Part shown: positions 19,045 to 27,981 of the stretch, piece after piece
How the letters are laid out: each line of letters begins with the position of its first letter
Numbering within the stretch: position 1 is the first letter of the stretch
Source of the DNA: Pseudomonas antarctica
Lineage (GTDB): Bacteria > Pseudomonadota > Gammaproteobacteria > Pseudomonadales > Pseudomonadaceae
NCBI RefSeq assembly: GCF_900624995.1
Contig: NZ_UYXQ01000001.1
Location: forward strand, 186,001-250,000
DNA: 64,000 nt
Direction of reading: 5' to 3'
Program-made: the position numbers and the translations under genes
Notes under the pieces: model-generated
Seen by the model: the letters and a program-made list of their open reading frames with translations, nothing else
Told to the model about the DNA's origin: nothing
Database searches by the model: none

Positions 19045-19425
19045 TTAGGGCTTGGCGACCTTCCAGGCTCCGTCCATTTTGCCTTCACCGGTCATGTCAC
19101 CGGCTTTCTTGTCCATAACGAAGGTGTAGAGCGGCTTGCCGCTGTAGGCCCACTGGCTCTTTTCATCGTCACGGGTAATCACGGTCCACTTGCCCATGGG
19201 AGTGTCGGTGGATTCAGCCATCAGCGGCGGCCAGTTGGTGGCGCACTTGTCGTTGCACATGGATTTGCCATCGGCATCCTTGGCAAAGGTGTAGAGCGTC
19301 ATGCCCTTATGGTCCACCAGCATGCCGTCTTTGGTCATCGCCGGCTCAGCCGCAAATGCCAGTGTCGGCAGCGTCAACGCGGCCGTTACCAGCAGGGCTT
19401 TCCAGGAAAAAGTACTTTGAGTCAT
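19045..19425 (-). CDS. Secreted-repeat lipoprotein-like protein (COG4315/PF03640 type)
   Basis: This 126-residue exported protein begins MTQSTFSWKALLVTAALT, with a clear Sec signal peptide cleaved after the AFA near residue 25. The mature part carries two short units of the secreted-repeat type: DGMLVDHKGMTLYTF with CNDKCATNWPP, then SGKPLYTFVMDK. The function of the family is unknown. The start at 19425 follows a strong AAGGAAGG ribosome binding site; upstream in-frame codons are not family-like. It is divergent from phoB with a 154-bp gap, but the Pho box there is oriented toward phoB. Confidence 0.88.
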   Translation of the reverse strand: MTQSTFSWKALLVTAALTLPTLAFAAEPAMTKDGMLVDHKGMTLYTFAKDADGKSMCNDKCATNWPPLMAESTDTPMGKWTVITRDDEKSQWAYSGKPLYTFVMDKKAGDMTGEGKMDGAWKVAKP

Positions 19426-19507
19426 CGGAACCTTCCTTTTGTGGTTGTCAGGATTCGGACCCAGAGGGTAGACCAGAGTGCCGAAAATTGCCCAAGCGAC
19501 TAAATTA

Positions 19508-19525
19508 CTGTCACACGACTGCAAT
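19508..19525 (+). promoter_or_regulatory. Pho box upstream of phoB
   Basis: CTGTCAC-ACGA-CTGCAAT matches the two-half-site PhoB operator (CTGTCAT, 4 nt, CTGTCAT) with two mismatches. A -10 like TATCTA begins at 19534, leaving an 8-nt gap. This is the arrangement of PhoB-activated promoters without a -35 box and implies autoregulation of phoBR. Confidence 0.8.
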
Positions 19526-19579
19526 AATTCCGTTATCTAATGCGGCGCAAGACAGTTAAATGACAAGAGGATTTTGAGC

Positions 19580-20269
19580 ATGGTTGGCAGGAGCATTCTG
19601 ATCGTCGACGACGAAGCGCCCATCCGCGAGATGATCGCCGTTGCGTTGGAAATGGCCGGCTATGACTGCCTGGAGGCGGAGAACTCCCAGCAGGCCCATG
19701 CCATTATCGTCGACCGCAAGCCGGACCTGATCCTGCTGGACTGGATGCTGCCCGGCACCTCCGGCATTGAGTTGGCCCGTCGTCTCAAGCGTGATGAGCT
19801 GACCGGGGACATCCCGATCATCATGCTCACCGCCAAGGGCGAAGAGGACAACAAGATTCAGGGCCTGGAAGTCGGCGCCGACGACTACATCACCAAGCCA
19901 TTTTCCCCACGCGAGCTGGTCGCGCGTCTGAAAGCCGTTCTGCGCCGTGCCGGCCCGACCGATGGCGAAGCGCCAATCGAAGTCGGCGGCCTGCTGCTGG
20001 ACCCGATCAGCCACCGCGTGACCATCGACGGCAAGCCGGCCGAGATGGGCCCGACTGAATACCGCCTGCTGCAATTCTTCATGACCCACCAGGAGCGCGC
20101 CTACACCCGCGGCCAGTTGCTCGACCAAGTGTGGGGCGGCAACGTGTATGTGGAAGAACGCACCGTGGATGTGCACATCCGTCGCCTGCGCAAAGCCTTG
20201 GGCGATGCCTACGAAAATCTGGTACAAACCGTGCGCGGCACCGGCTACCGCTTTTCCACCAAAGGCTGA
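19580..20269 (+). CDS. phoB: Phosphate regulon response regulator PhoB
   Basis: PhoB, when phosphorylated by PhoR under phosphate limitation, binds Pho boxes and activates the Pho regulon. The 229-residue product has a receiver domain with phospho-acceptor D54 (LLDWMLPG), conserved acidic D10/D11, and the [15 protein letters not shown] end of the receiver. An OmpR-type winged helix follows, ending in [12 protein letters not shown]. The ATG at 19580 ([17 protein letters not shown]) is chosen over the TTG six bases upstream from similarity to known PhoB. A Pho box lies upstream. Confidence 0.97.
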   Translation: MVGRSILIVDDEAPIREMIAVALEMAGYDCLEAENSQQAHAIIVDRKPDLILLDWMLPGTSGIELARRLKRDELTGDIPIIMLTAKGEEDNKIQGLEVGADDYITKPFSPRELVARLKAVLRRAGPTDGEAPIEVGGLLLDPISHRVTIDGKPAEMGPTEYRLLQFFMTHQERAYTRGQLLDQVWGGNVYVEERTVDVHIRRLRKALGDAYENLVQTVRGTGYRFSTKG

Positions 20270-20314
20270 GCCAGCCCTCCCTTTCCTTAACAGCTGACAA
20301 GGACGCATGTTTAA

Positions 20315-21637
20315 GTGAACCAGAACTGGCATGGCACCCTGATCCGCCACATGCTGCTGTTGATCACCGGCTGCCTGGTGGTAGGCCTGGTCAGTGGTTA
20401 TTACGGCTGGAGCCTGGCCGTCGGTATTGGCCTGTACCTGGGCTGGACCCTCAAACAGCTGCTGCGCCTGCATGAATGGCTGCGCCAGCACAAACCCGAC
20501 GAAGCACCTCCAGACGGCTACGGCCTGTGGGGCGAGGTGTTCGACAGCATCTACCACCTGCAACGCCGCGACCAACGCGTACGCGGGCGTCTGCAAGCAG
20601 TGATCGACCGGGTGCAGGAATCCACCGCCGCGCTCAAAGACGCAGTGATCATGCTCGACAGCGACGGCAACCTGGAATGGTGGAACCGCGCGGCCGAGAC
20701 TCTGCTGGGCCTCAAGACACCCCAGGACAGCGGCCAGCCGGTGACCAACCTGGTGCGCCACCCGCGCTTCAAGGAGTACTTCGAACAGGAGAACTACGAA
20801 GAAGCCCTGGAAATCCCCTCGCCCACCAACGACCGCGTTCGCATCCAGCTGTACCTGACCCGCTACGGCAACAACGAACACCTGATGCTGGTGCGCGACG
20901 TGACGCGCATCCACCAGTTGGAACAGATGCGCAAAGACTTCGTCGCCAACGTCTCCCACGAGCTACGCACGCCGTTGACGGTGATCTGCGGCTATCTGGA
21001 GACGCTGCTGGACAACGTCGACGAGATCAACCCGCGCTGGAGCCGTGCTCTGCAGCAGATGCAGCAGCAAGGCTCGCGCATGCAGACCCTGCTCAACGAC
21101 CTGCTGCTGCTGGCCAAGCTTGAAGCCACCGATTACCCGTCGGACAACCATCCGGTGGCGGTGCAAAGCCTGTTGCAGACCATTAAGAATGACGCCCAGG
21201 CGCTTTCCGGCGAACGCGGGCAACAGATCACCCTGGAAGCCGACCCGCTGGTGCTACTCAAGGGCAGCGAGGGCGAGTTGCGCAGCGCGTTTTCCAACTT
21301 GGTGTTCAACGCCGTGAAGTACACCCAGGACAAGGGCAATATTCGCATCCGCTGGTGGGCCGATGAACACGGTGCGCACCTGAGCGTGCAGGACTCCGGC
21401 ATCGGCATCGACGCCAAGCACCTGCCGCGCCTGACTGAGCGCTTCTACCGCGTCGACTCCAGCCGCAACTCCAACACCGGCGGCACCGGGCTGGGCCTGG
21501 CCATCGTCAAGCATGTGCTGCTGCGCCACCGTGCGCGATTGGAGATCAGCAGCGTGCTGGGCCATGGCAGCACCTTCACCTGCCATTTCCCACCGGCACA
21601 GGTGAGCCGTTCGCAGGTGATCGGCACAGATGAATAA
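20315..21637 (+). CDS. phoR: Phosphate regulon sensor histidine kinase PhoR
   Basis: PhoR phosphorylates PhoB when the Pst transporter signals low phosphate. The 440 residues show two N-terminal transmembrane helices (about 11-47), a PAS domain (about 96-200), the HisKA box FVANVSHELRTPLT with H215, and a HATPase domain with GIGIDAKHLPRLTERFYRVD and GGTGLGLAIVKHVL. There is no large periplasmic domain, typical of PhoR. The start is GTG at 20315; the ATG at 20307 is out of frame. The gene lies 45 nt after phoB in the same operon. Confidence 0.97.
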   Translation: MNQNWHGTLIRHMLLLITGCLVVGLVSGYYGWSLAVGIGLYLGWTLKQLLRLHEWLRQHKPDEAPPDGYGLWGEVFDSIYHLQRRDQRVRGRLQAVIDRVQESTAALKDAVIMLDSDGNLEWWNRAAETLLGLKTPQDSGQPVTNLVRHPRFKEYFEQENYEEALEIPSPTNDRVRIQLYLTRYGNNEHLMLVRDVTRIHQLEQMRKDFVANVSHELRTPLTVICGYLETLLDNVDEINPRWSRALQQMQQQGSRMQTLLNDLLLLAKLEATDYPSDNHPVAVQSLLQTIKNDAQALSGERGQQITLEADPLVLLKGSEGELRSAFSNLVFNAVKYTQDKGNIRIRWWADEHGAHLSVQDSGIGIDAKHLPRLTERFYRVDSSRNSNTGGTGLGLAIVKHVLLRHRARLEISSVLGHGSTFTCHFPPAQVSRSQVIGTDE

Positions 21638-21660
21638 CCCGAAAACAACACCGGATTAAG

Positions 21661-21751
21661 TGTGGGAGCGGGCTTGCTCGCGAAGGCGGTAGGTCAGCTA
21701 TGAATGTGTTGACTGACCCAGCGCATTCGCGAGCAAGCCCGCTCCCACATT
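21661..21751. repeat. REP pair after phoR
   Basis: GTGGGAGCGGGCTTGCTCGCGAAGGCG and its inverted partner flank about 45 nt of variable spacer. It lies between phoR and the CNNM-domain gene. Confidence 0.92.
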
Positions 21752-21905
21752 GGACATGCAGCGTGTTGACGAGCGTATTCCAGGTCCCGCCCGGCAGCGG
21801 GCACTAGGCAAGCGCCCCATCAGCCGCTACATTGGCCGACTTGCGCCTGCCTTTCAGGCCTGTCTGTCACCCTTATTGAACACACGGAACCTGCAAAACC
21901 CCATC

Positions 21906-23246
21906 ATGGACCCTTCCCCTGGTATCACCCTCGCTACACTCTTCGCCGACTTCGGCATGATTCTTTTTGCACTGATCCTGGTACTGCTCAACGGTTTCTT
22001 CGTTGCGGCGGAATTCGCCATGGTCAAACTGCGCGCCACCCGGGTCGAGGCCATCGCCCACAAAAACGGCTGGCGCGGGCAGATTCTGCGCACTGTTCAC
22101 AGCCAGCTCGACGCTTACCTGTCAGCCTGCCAGCTGGGTATCACCCTCGCCTCCCTGGGCCTGGGTTGGGTCGGTGAGCCGGCTTTTGCGCACATCCTCG
22201 AGCCAATGCTGGGCGCCGTAGGCGTCGAGTCGCCGGAGGTGATCAAAGGCGTGTCGTTCTTTGCCGCCTTCTTCGTGATTTCCTACCTGCACATCGTGGT
22301 CGGTGAGTTGGCGCCTAAATCCTGGGCCATCCGCAAACCCGAGCTGCTGTCGCTGTGGACCGCGGTGCCGCTGTACCTGTTCTACTGGGCGATGTACCCG
22401 GCGATCTACCTGCTCAACGCCAGTGCCAACGCCATCTTGCGTATCGCCGGCCAAGGCGAACCTGGCCCGCACCATGAGCACCATTACAGCCGCGAAGAAC
22501 TCAAGCTGATCCTGCACTCCAGCCGTGGCCAGGACCCGAGCGACCAAGGCATGCGTGTACTCGCCTCCGCCGTGGAAATGGGCGAGCTGGAAGTGGTGGA
22601 CTGGGCCAACTCCCGCGAAGACCTGGTCACCCTGGACTTCAACGCCCCGCTCAAGGAAATCCTCGCGCTGTTCCGCCGCCACAAATTCAGCCGTTACCCG
22701 GTGTATGACGCTGTGCGTAACGAGTTTGTCGGCCTGCTGCACATCAAGGATTTACTGCTGGAACTGGCGGCGCTGGACCACATCCCCGAGTCGTTCAACC
22801 TGGCCGAGCTGACCCGCCCGCTGGAGCGCGTGTCGCGGCATATGCCGTTGTCGCAGTTGCTGGAGCAGTTCCGCAAAGGCGGCGCGCACTTCGCCCTGGT
22901 GGAGGAAGCCGACGGCAAGATCATCGGCTACCTGACCATGGAAGACGTGCTGGAAGTGCTGGTCGGCGATATCCAGGACGAACACCGCAAGGCCGAACGC
23001 GGCATCCTCGCCTACCAGCCAGGCAAACTGCTGGTGCGTGGCGACACGCCGCTGTTCAAGGTCGAGCGCCTGCTGGGCGTGGACCTGGACCACATCGAAG
23101 CCGAAACCCTGGCCGGGTTGATCTACGACACCCTCAAACGCGTGCCGGAAGAGGAAGAAGTGCTGGAGGTTGAAGGCTTGCGCATCATCATCAAGAAGAT
23201 GAAAGGCCCGAAGATCGTGTTGGCCAAGGTGTTGCTGCTGGATTGA
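21906..23246 (+). CDS. CNNM/CBS-domain transporter (CorC/HlyC family hemolysin-like)
   Basis: This is a 446-residue inner-membrane protein with an N-terminal CNNM (DUF21) domain of four hydrophobic segments (about 15-200; LNGFFVAAEFAMVKLRATRV near 30 is diagnostic). A CBS pair follows (about 215-345, with FSRYPVYDAVRNEFVGLLHIKDLL), then a C-terminal CorC_HlyC domain. Relatives are linked to magnesium/cobalt efflux or tolerance, though the substrate here is unknown. The ATG at 21906 is chosen because upstream codons back to 21750 read through REP-flank sequence and look non-coding. Position between phoR and phoU matches PAO1 by memory. Confidence 0.9.
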   Translation: MDPSPGITLATLFADFGMILFALILVLLNGFFVAAEFAMVKLRATRVEAIAHKNGWRGQILRTVHSQLDAYLSACQLGITLASLGLGWVGEPAFAHILEPMLGAVGVESPEVIKGVSFFAAFFVISYLHIVVGELAPKSWAIRKPELLSLWTAVPLYLFYWAMYPAIYLLNASANAILRIAGQGEPGPHHEHHYSREELKLILHSSRGQDPSDQGMRVLASAVEMGELEVVDWANSREDLVTLDFNAPLKEILALFRRHKFSRYPVYDAVRNEFVGLLHIKDLLLELAALDHIPESFNLAELTRPLERVSRHMPLSQLLEQFRKGGAHFALVEEADGKIIGYLTMEDVLEVLVGDIQDEHRKAERGILAYQPGKLLVRGDTPLFKVERLLGVDLDHIEAETLAGLIYDTLKRVPEEEEVLEVEGLRIIIKKMKGPKIVLAKVLLLD

Positions 23247-23281
23247 GCAACAACACCTTCGGCTAAACAGTGAAGCTCAAC

Positions 23282-23312
23282 ATGTGGGAGCGGGCTTGCT
23301 CGCGCCCACATT
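23282..23312. repeat. Single/degenerate REP unit
   Basis: ATGTGGGAGCGGGCTTGCTCGCG is followed at once by CCCACATTG, so the two outer edges of a REP pair remain with almost no spacer or second core. It separates the convergent CNNM gene and response-regulator gene. Confidence 0.8.
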
Positions 23313-23333
23313 GGTTATGGGACGCTGTGTCGA

Positions 23334-24254
23334 TCACGCACCCGGCACAAAGTGCTTCTGCGCCGTACCGCGCGCGATCAGGCGGGAAATGTAGTCGAGC
23401 TTCTGCGCATCCTGGTCGATGAATCGGAAGGTCAGTTGCAGCCAATCACTGTCGGGCTTGGGCTCGTAAGCGACGATAGCGTGCAGGTAGCCGTTGAGGC
23501 GCGCCACCTCGGCGTTTTCGCCTTGCTCAAGGTCGAGTACCGCGCTTTCCAGTACTTGGGGCAGGACTTCACCACGGCGCACCACCAGCAGCGCTTCCTT
23601 GATGCTCAGCGCCTTGATCACGCATTGCTGGGTGCCGCTGGACAGCCGCAGCTGGCCCTGGCCGCGACCACCGGCCGCCGATGCGGACGGTGCGGACGGT
23701 GCGGACGGTGCTGCCTGCACGGAAGGGTTATTGAGCAGGCCTTTGCTGGGTGCGGCTGCCACCGGCGCGGTCTTGACCGCTTCAGGCTTGCCGCCGGTCA
23801 GGGCGCTCAGGGAATCATTGCCGAAAGCCGAGTTCATCTTGGTTGGCGCACTGGCAATCAGGGCATCGAGGCGGCCGACCTTGTGCAAGGCCTGCTTGAC
23901 CTTGCTCAGCAGTTGCTCATTGGTGAACGGCTTGCTGACGTAGCCGGAAACCCCGGCCTGGATCGCCTGGACCACGTTTTCCTTGTCGCCACGGCTGGTG
24001 ACCATCACGAACGGCATGGTTTTGAGATGAGCTTGCTCACGGCACCAGGTCAGCAGCTCAAGGCCGGACATTTCGGGCATTTCCCAGTCGCACAGCACCA
24101 GGTCGAAGGTCTCGCGCATCAGGATGGTTTGCGCCTTTTTGCCGTTCACCGCATCTTCAATCTTGATCCCCGGGAAGTAGTTGCGCAGGCACTTCTTCAC
24201 CAGATCGCGGATAAACGAGGCGTCATCCACCACCAACACACTGACTTTACTCAT
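23334..24254 (-). CDS. Response regulator with C-terminal PilZ-like domain
   Basis: The 306-residue protein has a CheY-like receiver (1-125) with acceptor D56 (LVLCDWEMP), acidic D10/D11 and the SKPF lysine motif near 108. A low-complexity Ala/Pro/Ser linker spans about 150-195. The C-terminal domain of about 110 residues (RGQGQLRLSS ... RLNGYLHAIVAYEPKPDSDWLQLTFRFID) looks PilZ-like but lacks a clear RxxxR...DxSxxG c-di-GMP site, so nucleotide binding is doubtful. It is an orphan regulator with no kinase beside it. The same gene sits between phoR and phoU in PAO1 (PA5364 by memory). Confidence 0.88.
   Translation of the reverse strand: MSKVSVLVVDDASFIRDLVKKCLRNYFPGIKIEDAVNGKKAQTILMRETFDLVLCDWEMPEMSGLELLTWCREQAHLKTMPFVMVTSRGDKENVVQAIQAGVSGYVSKPFTNEQLLSKVKQALHKVGRLDALIASAPTKMNSAFGNDSLSALTGGKPEAVKTAPVAAAPSKGLLNNPSVQAAPSAPSAPSASAAGGRGQGQLRLSSGTQQCVIKALSIKEALLVVRRGEVLPQVLESAVLDLEQGENAEVARLNGYLHAIVAYEPKPDSDWLQLTFRFIDQDAQKLDYISRLIARGTAQKHFVPGA
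23682..23708. repeat. Three tandem 9-bp repeats in the response-regulator linker
   Basis: TGCGGACGG is repeated three times without mismatch (23682, 23691, 23700). On the coding (minus) strand it encodes the Ser-Ala-Pro type repeat of the interdomain linker. Copy-number change would keep the frame and alter linker length by three residues per unit. Confidence 0.9.
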
Positions 24255-24376
24255 CGACCCTTCATCCTATAAAAACTTCGGCACGCAAAACGCCTGACTG
24301 ATGGCAGTTTGCCAAAACTCGCGGATCACAGAGGGACTTTATTGCACCCTCTGCGCAAAAAAATTCAGATGCCACA

Positions 24377-24407
24377 AACAAAAACGCCCGACCAAAGGCC
24401 GGGCGTT
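24377..24407 (-). terminator. Terminator of the pst-phoU operon
   Basis: On the minus strand AACGCCCGGCC-TTT-GGTCGGGCGTT forms a strong hairpin followed by TTTGTTTG. It starts 16 nt after the phoU stop. Confidence 0.88.
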
Positions 24408-24422
24408 AATTTCTCGGGCAAC

Positions 24423-25184
24423 TTACTTATCGTCAGGTACGCCCGGAACATTAGGGATTTGATCAACTGTGCCTTCAACTTCGGCCTTCATGCGCTTGAG
24501 GCCCATGTGCCGTACGTCGGTGCCGCGCACCAGGTAAATCACCAGTTCCGAGATATTGCGCGCGTGGTCGCCAATACGCTCCAGCGAACGCAACACCCAA
24601 ATAATGTTCAAGACCCGCGAGATAGAGCGCGGGTCTTCCATCATGTAGGTGGCCAACTCGCGCAGTGCGGTCTTGTATTCGCGGTCGATGGTCTTGTCGT
24701 ACTGAGCCACCGACAACGCCAACTCGGCGTCGAAGCGGGCAAACGCGTCGAGGGCATCGCGCACCATGTTGCGCACCTGGTCGCCGATGTGGCGCACTTC
24801 CACGTAACCGCGCGGTGCTTCGCCTTCTTCGCACAGCTGGATGGCACGGCGCGCGATTTTGGTGGCTTCGTCACCGATGCGCTCCAGGTCGATCACCGAC
24901 TTGGAAATACTGATGATCAAACGCAGGTCGGATGCCGCCGGCTGCCGACGCGCCAGAATGCGCAGGCATTCTTCGTCGATGTTGCGTTCCATCTGGTTGA
25001 TCTGGTCGTCGATCTCACGCACTTGCTGGGCCAGGCCCGAGTCGGCCTCGATCAGCGCGGTGACGGCGTCGTTGACTTGCTTCTCAACCAGCCCGCCCAT
25101 CGCCAGGAGGTGGCTGCGCACTTCCTCGAGCTCGGCGTTGAACTGCGCGGAGATGTGGTGGGTAAGGCCTTCTTTGCTAATCAT
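24423..25184 (-). CDS. phoU: Phosphate signalling protein PhoU
   Basis: PhoU links the Pst transporter to PhoR and represses PhoB phosphorylation when phosphate is plentiful. The 253-residue all-helical product has two PhoU repeats, each with an E(R)IGDxA/H(A/N)R(N) metal-site motif: LERIGDEATKIARRA near residue 100 and LERIGDHARNISELVIYLV near 205. Length is normal. It is last in pstS-pstC-pstA-pstB-phoU, 71 nt after pstB and before a strong terminator. Confidence 0.97.
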   Translation of the reverse strand: MISKEGLTHHISAQFNAELEEVRSHLLAMGGLVEKQVNDAVTALIEADSGLAQQVREIDDQINQMERNIDEECLRILARRQPAASDLRLIISISKSVIDLERIGDEATKIARRAIQLCEEGEAPRGYVEVRHIGDQVRNMVRDALDAFARFDAELALSVAQYDKTIDREYKTALRELATYMMEDPRSISRVLNIIWVLRSLERIGDHARNISELVIYLVRGTDVRHMGLKRMKAEVEGTVDQIPNVPGVPDDK

Positions 25185-25255
25185 GTTGGCGTCCTTGGAG
25201 CGTCCGGTAAGGTGCGGAGAACCGCAGCATTCAGTGCAATCGGAACCACCGCGTT

Positions 25256-26089
25256 CTAGCCGTAACGACCAGTGATGTAGTCTTCGGTCTGCTTCTTCGC
25301 CGGGTTGGTGAACAGGGTATCGGTATCGCCGAATTCCACCAGCTTGCCCATGTACATGAACGCGGTGTAATCGGAAACCCGCGCCGCCTGTTGCATGTTG
25401 TGGGTCACGATGACGATGGTGAACTTGGACTTGAGCTCGTAGATCAGCTCTTCGACTTTCAACGTCGAGATCGGGTCAAGTGCCGAGCACGGTTCATCGA
25501 GCAGCAAGACTTCCGGCTCCACGGCGATGGTACGGGCGATCACCAGACGCTGCTGCTGGCCACCGGACAGACCGAGTGCCGATTCATGCAGGCGGTCTTT
25601 GACCTCGTCCCACAGTGCCGCGCCTTTGAGTGCCCACTCAACCGCTTCGTCAAGGATGCGTTTTTTGTTGATGCCCTGGATGCGCAGGCCGTACACCACG
25701 TTTTCGTAGATGGTCTTGGGAAACGGGTTGGGCTTCTGGAACACCATGCCCACGCGACGACGCAGCTCGGCCACGTCTTCGCCTTTGCGATAGATGTTGG
25801 TGCCGTAGAGGTTGATCGCGCCTTCTACGCGGCAACCGTCGACCAGGTCGTTCATGCGGTTGAAGGTGCGCAGCAACGTCGACTTGCCGCAGCCGGACGG
25901 GCCAATGAAGGCGGTCACGCGCTGTTTCGGAATGTTCATGCTGACGTCGAACAGCGCCTGCTTTTCACCGTAGTACAGGCTCAGGCCCGGCACTTCGATA
26001 GCCACGGTTTCCTGGGCCAGGCTCAGGCTCTGCTTGTCGCGACCCAGGGCCGACATGTTGATGCCGTGGGTGTGGGTTTCGTGTTGCAT
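25256..26089 (-). CDS. pstB: Phosphate ABC transporter ATP-binding protein PstB
   Basis: PstB powers high-affinity phosphate import by ATP hydrolysis at the inner face of the membrane. The 277 residues carry Walker [10 protein letters not shown] (63-71), a Q-loop ([12 protein letters not shown]), the signature LSGGQQQR near 180, Walker [14 protein letters not shown] near 200, and the H-loop THNM near 233. The N-terminal 30 residues before the core are longer than in E. coli and typical of Pseudomonas. It follows pstA with a 206-nt gap that contains a REP pair. Confidence 0.97.
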   Translation of the reverse strand: MQHETHTHGINMSALGRDKQSLSLAQETVAIEVPGLSLYYGEKQALFDVSMNIPKQRVTAFIGPSGCGKSTLLRTFNRMNDLVDGCRVEGAINLYGTNIYRKGEDVAELRRRVGMVFQKPNPFPKTIYENVVYGLRIQGINKKRILDEAVEWALKGAALWDEVKDRLHESALGLSGGQQQRLVIARTIAVEPEVLLLDEPCSALDPISTLKVEELIYELKSKFTIVIVTHNMQQAARVSDYTAFMYMGKLVEFGDTDTLFTNPAKKQTEDYITGRYG

Positions 26090-26184
26090 GGGATGCTCCC
26101 TGTGCTACCAATTCGTTTCGTTGAACCACTGGCCTCATGATTGGGCCTGGCGGTTTACCTCAAATCTGTGTCTGGCGCGGTTCA

Positions 26185-26277
26185 GTGTGGGAGCGGGCTT
26201 GCTCGCGAAAGCAGTGTGTCAGCTGACAGATGTGTTTCTGATACACCGCATTCGCGAGCAAGCCCGCTCCCACATTT
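26185..26277. repeat. REP pair between pstA and pstB
   Basis: Inverted REP cores (GCGGGCTTGCTCGCGAAAGC ... TTCGCGAGCAAGCCCGC) are separated by about 45 nt. The element sits inside the pst operon, where it could cause differential mRNA stability between the membrane components and pstB-phoU. Confidence 0.92.
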
Positions 26278-26295
26278 AGTCCGCGCTCATTTCAA

Positions 26296-27966
26296 TTAAC
26301 TATCCAGCGCTTTATATTTTTCGCGCAGGTGGTTACGAATCCACACCGCCGACAAGTTCAGCGTGGCGATCACCAGCACCAGCAGCAAGGCGGTGGCGTA
26401 CACCAGCGGTCGTGCGGCTTCGACGTTGGGGCTCTGGAAGCCGACGTCATAAATATGAAAGCCCAAGTGCATGATCTTCTGGTCCAAGTGCAGGTACGGG
26501 TAGTTGCCATCCAGCGGCAACGACGGCGCCAGTTTCACCACACCGACCAGCATCAGCGGCGCCACTTCACCGGCGGCACGGGCCACGGCGAGGATCATAC
26601 CGGTCATCATCGCGGGGCTGGCCATCGGTAGCACGATTTTCCACAGCGTTTCCGCCTTGGTCGCGCCAAGGGCCAGCGAGCCTTCACGCACGGTGCGAGG
26701 AATCCGCGCCAAGCCTTCTTCGGTGGCCACGATCACCACCGGCACCGCCAGCAGCGCCAGGGTCAGCGAGGCCCACAGCAGGCCCGGCGTACCGAACGTC
26801 GGTGCCGGCAGGGCTTCGGCGAAGAACAGGCGGTCAACCGAACCACCCAGTACATACACGAAGAAGCCCAGGCCGAACACGCCGTAGACAATCGCCGGTA
26901 CGCCGGCCAAGTTGTTCACGGCGATACGGATAATGCGCGTCAGGGTGTTCTGCTTGGCGTATTCACGCAGGTACACCGCTGCCAGCACACCGAACGGGGT
27001 CACGATCATCGCCATGATCAGAGTCATCATCACGGTGCCGAAAATCGCCGGGAAGATCCCGCCTTCGGTGTTGGCTTCCCGTGGGTCGTCGCTGAGGAAT
27101 TCCCAGACCTTGCTGAAGTAGAAGCCGATCTTGCTCATCGTGCCCATGGCGTTCGGCTGGTAGGCGTGCACCACTTTGCCGATGCCAATTTCGATTTCTT
27201 TGCCGTTGGCGTCGCGAGCGGTCAGAGCGTCACGGTTGAACTGGGCGTGCAAGTCGGCCAGGCGCGCTTCGATGTCCTGGTAACGGGCATTCAGTTCGGC
27301 GCGGCCCGAGTCCATATCGGCTTGAGCCGTGGCGTCGAGCTTGCCTTCCAGCTCCAGCTTGCGGCCGTGCAGGCGGATGCGCTCCAGCCCGGCGTTGATC
27401 GCGCCGATATCGGATTTTTCCAGGCTCTTGAGCTGGGCAGCCAACGCGTTCACGCGGTTGACGCGGGCTTGCAGCTCAGGCCACGCGGCCTCGCCCTCGG
27501 CGATGACCTTGCCGTCCTGCTTGACGTTAACCAGTGTGCCGTAGAAGTTGCCCCATTCCCGACGCTCGATGGCCATCAGGTTCGCAGGCTTGGTCTGGTC
27601 CTTGAGCCATTCGCCAACAATCCAGATGAAGTCATTGCCGTTCAGGTCGCGGTTACCGACCTTGATCAGCTCGCGGGTCATGAATTCCGGGCCTTGGTCG
27701 GGCACTGGCAAGCCAGCGCTTTTCAGGCGCTCGCGCGGTACTTCTTCTTTCTGCACCACTTCGCCGATGACGATATGGTTTTCCTGGCCCGGCACGCTGT
27801 AGTTGGCCTGGATCAGGTCAGCCGGCCAGAAGTGGCCCAAACCACGCACCGCAATCACGGCCAGCAAACCAATGGTCATGATGACCGCGATGGACACCGC
27901 GCCACCGCTGATCCAGACGCCGGGGGCGCCGCTCTTGAACCATCCATTCAGGGAGTTCTGTTTCAC
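26296..27966 (-). CDS. pstA: Phosphate ABC transporter permease PstA
   Basis: PstA is one of the two membrane permeases of the Pst phosphate importer. The C-terminal half (about residues 300-556) is the permease domain with several helices and the EAA-type loop (EGLARIPRTVREGSLALGATKAETLWKIVLPMA near 440-470). The first 300 residues hold one N-terminal helix (about 20-42) and a long, partly coiled-coil periplasmic segment, giving 556 residues against roughly 300 in E. coli. This extended form is usual in Pseudomonas. It is 15 nt downstream of pstC. Confidence 0.96.
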   Translation of the reverse strand: MKQNSLNGWFKSGAPGVWISGGAVSIAVIMTIGLLAVIAVRGLGHFWPADLIQANYSVPGQENHIVIGEVVQKEEVPRERLKSAGLPVPDQGPEFMTRELIKVGNRDLNGNDFIWIVGEWLKDQTKPANLMAIERREWGNFYGTLVNVKQDGKVIAEGEAAWPELQARVNRVNALAAQLKSLEKSDIGAINAGLERIRLHGRKLELEGKLDATAQADMDSGRAELNARYQDIEARLADLHAQFNRDALTARDANGKEIEIGIGKVVHAYQPNAMGTMSKIGFYFSKVWEFLSDDPREANTEGGIFPAIFGTVMMTLIMAMIVTPFGVLAAVYLREYAKQNTLTRIIRIAVNNLAGVPAIVYGVFGLGFFVYVLGGSVDRLFFAEALPAPTFGTPGLLWASLTLALLAVPVVIVATEEGLARIPRTVREGSLALGATKAETLWKIVLPMASPAMMTGMILAVARAAGEVAPLMLVGVVKLAPSLPLDGNYPYLHLDQKIMHLGFHIYDVGFQSPNVEAARPLVYATALLLVLVIATLNLSAVWIRNHLREKYKALDS

Positions 27967-27981
27967 AGACTTCTACCTTTC

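Noticed and set aside
21750..21905. A 52-codon N-terminal extension of the CNNM transporter
   Set aside because: It begins at the edge of a REP element and its residues do not look like a family N terminus; the ATG at 21906 precedes the first conserved helix.
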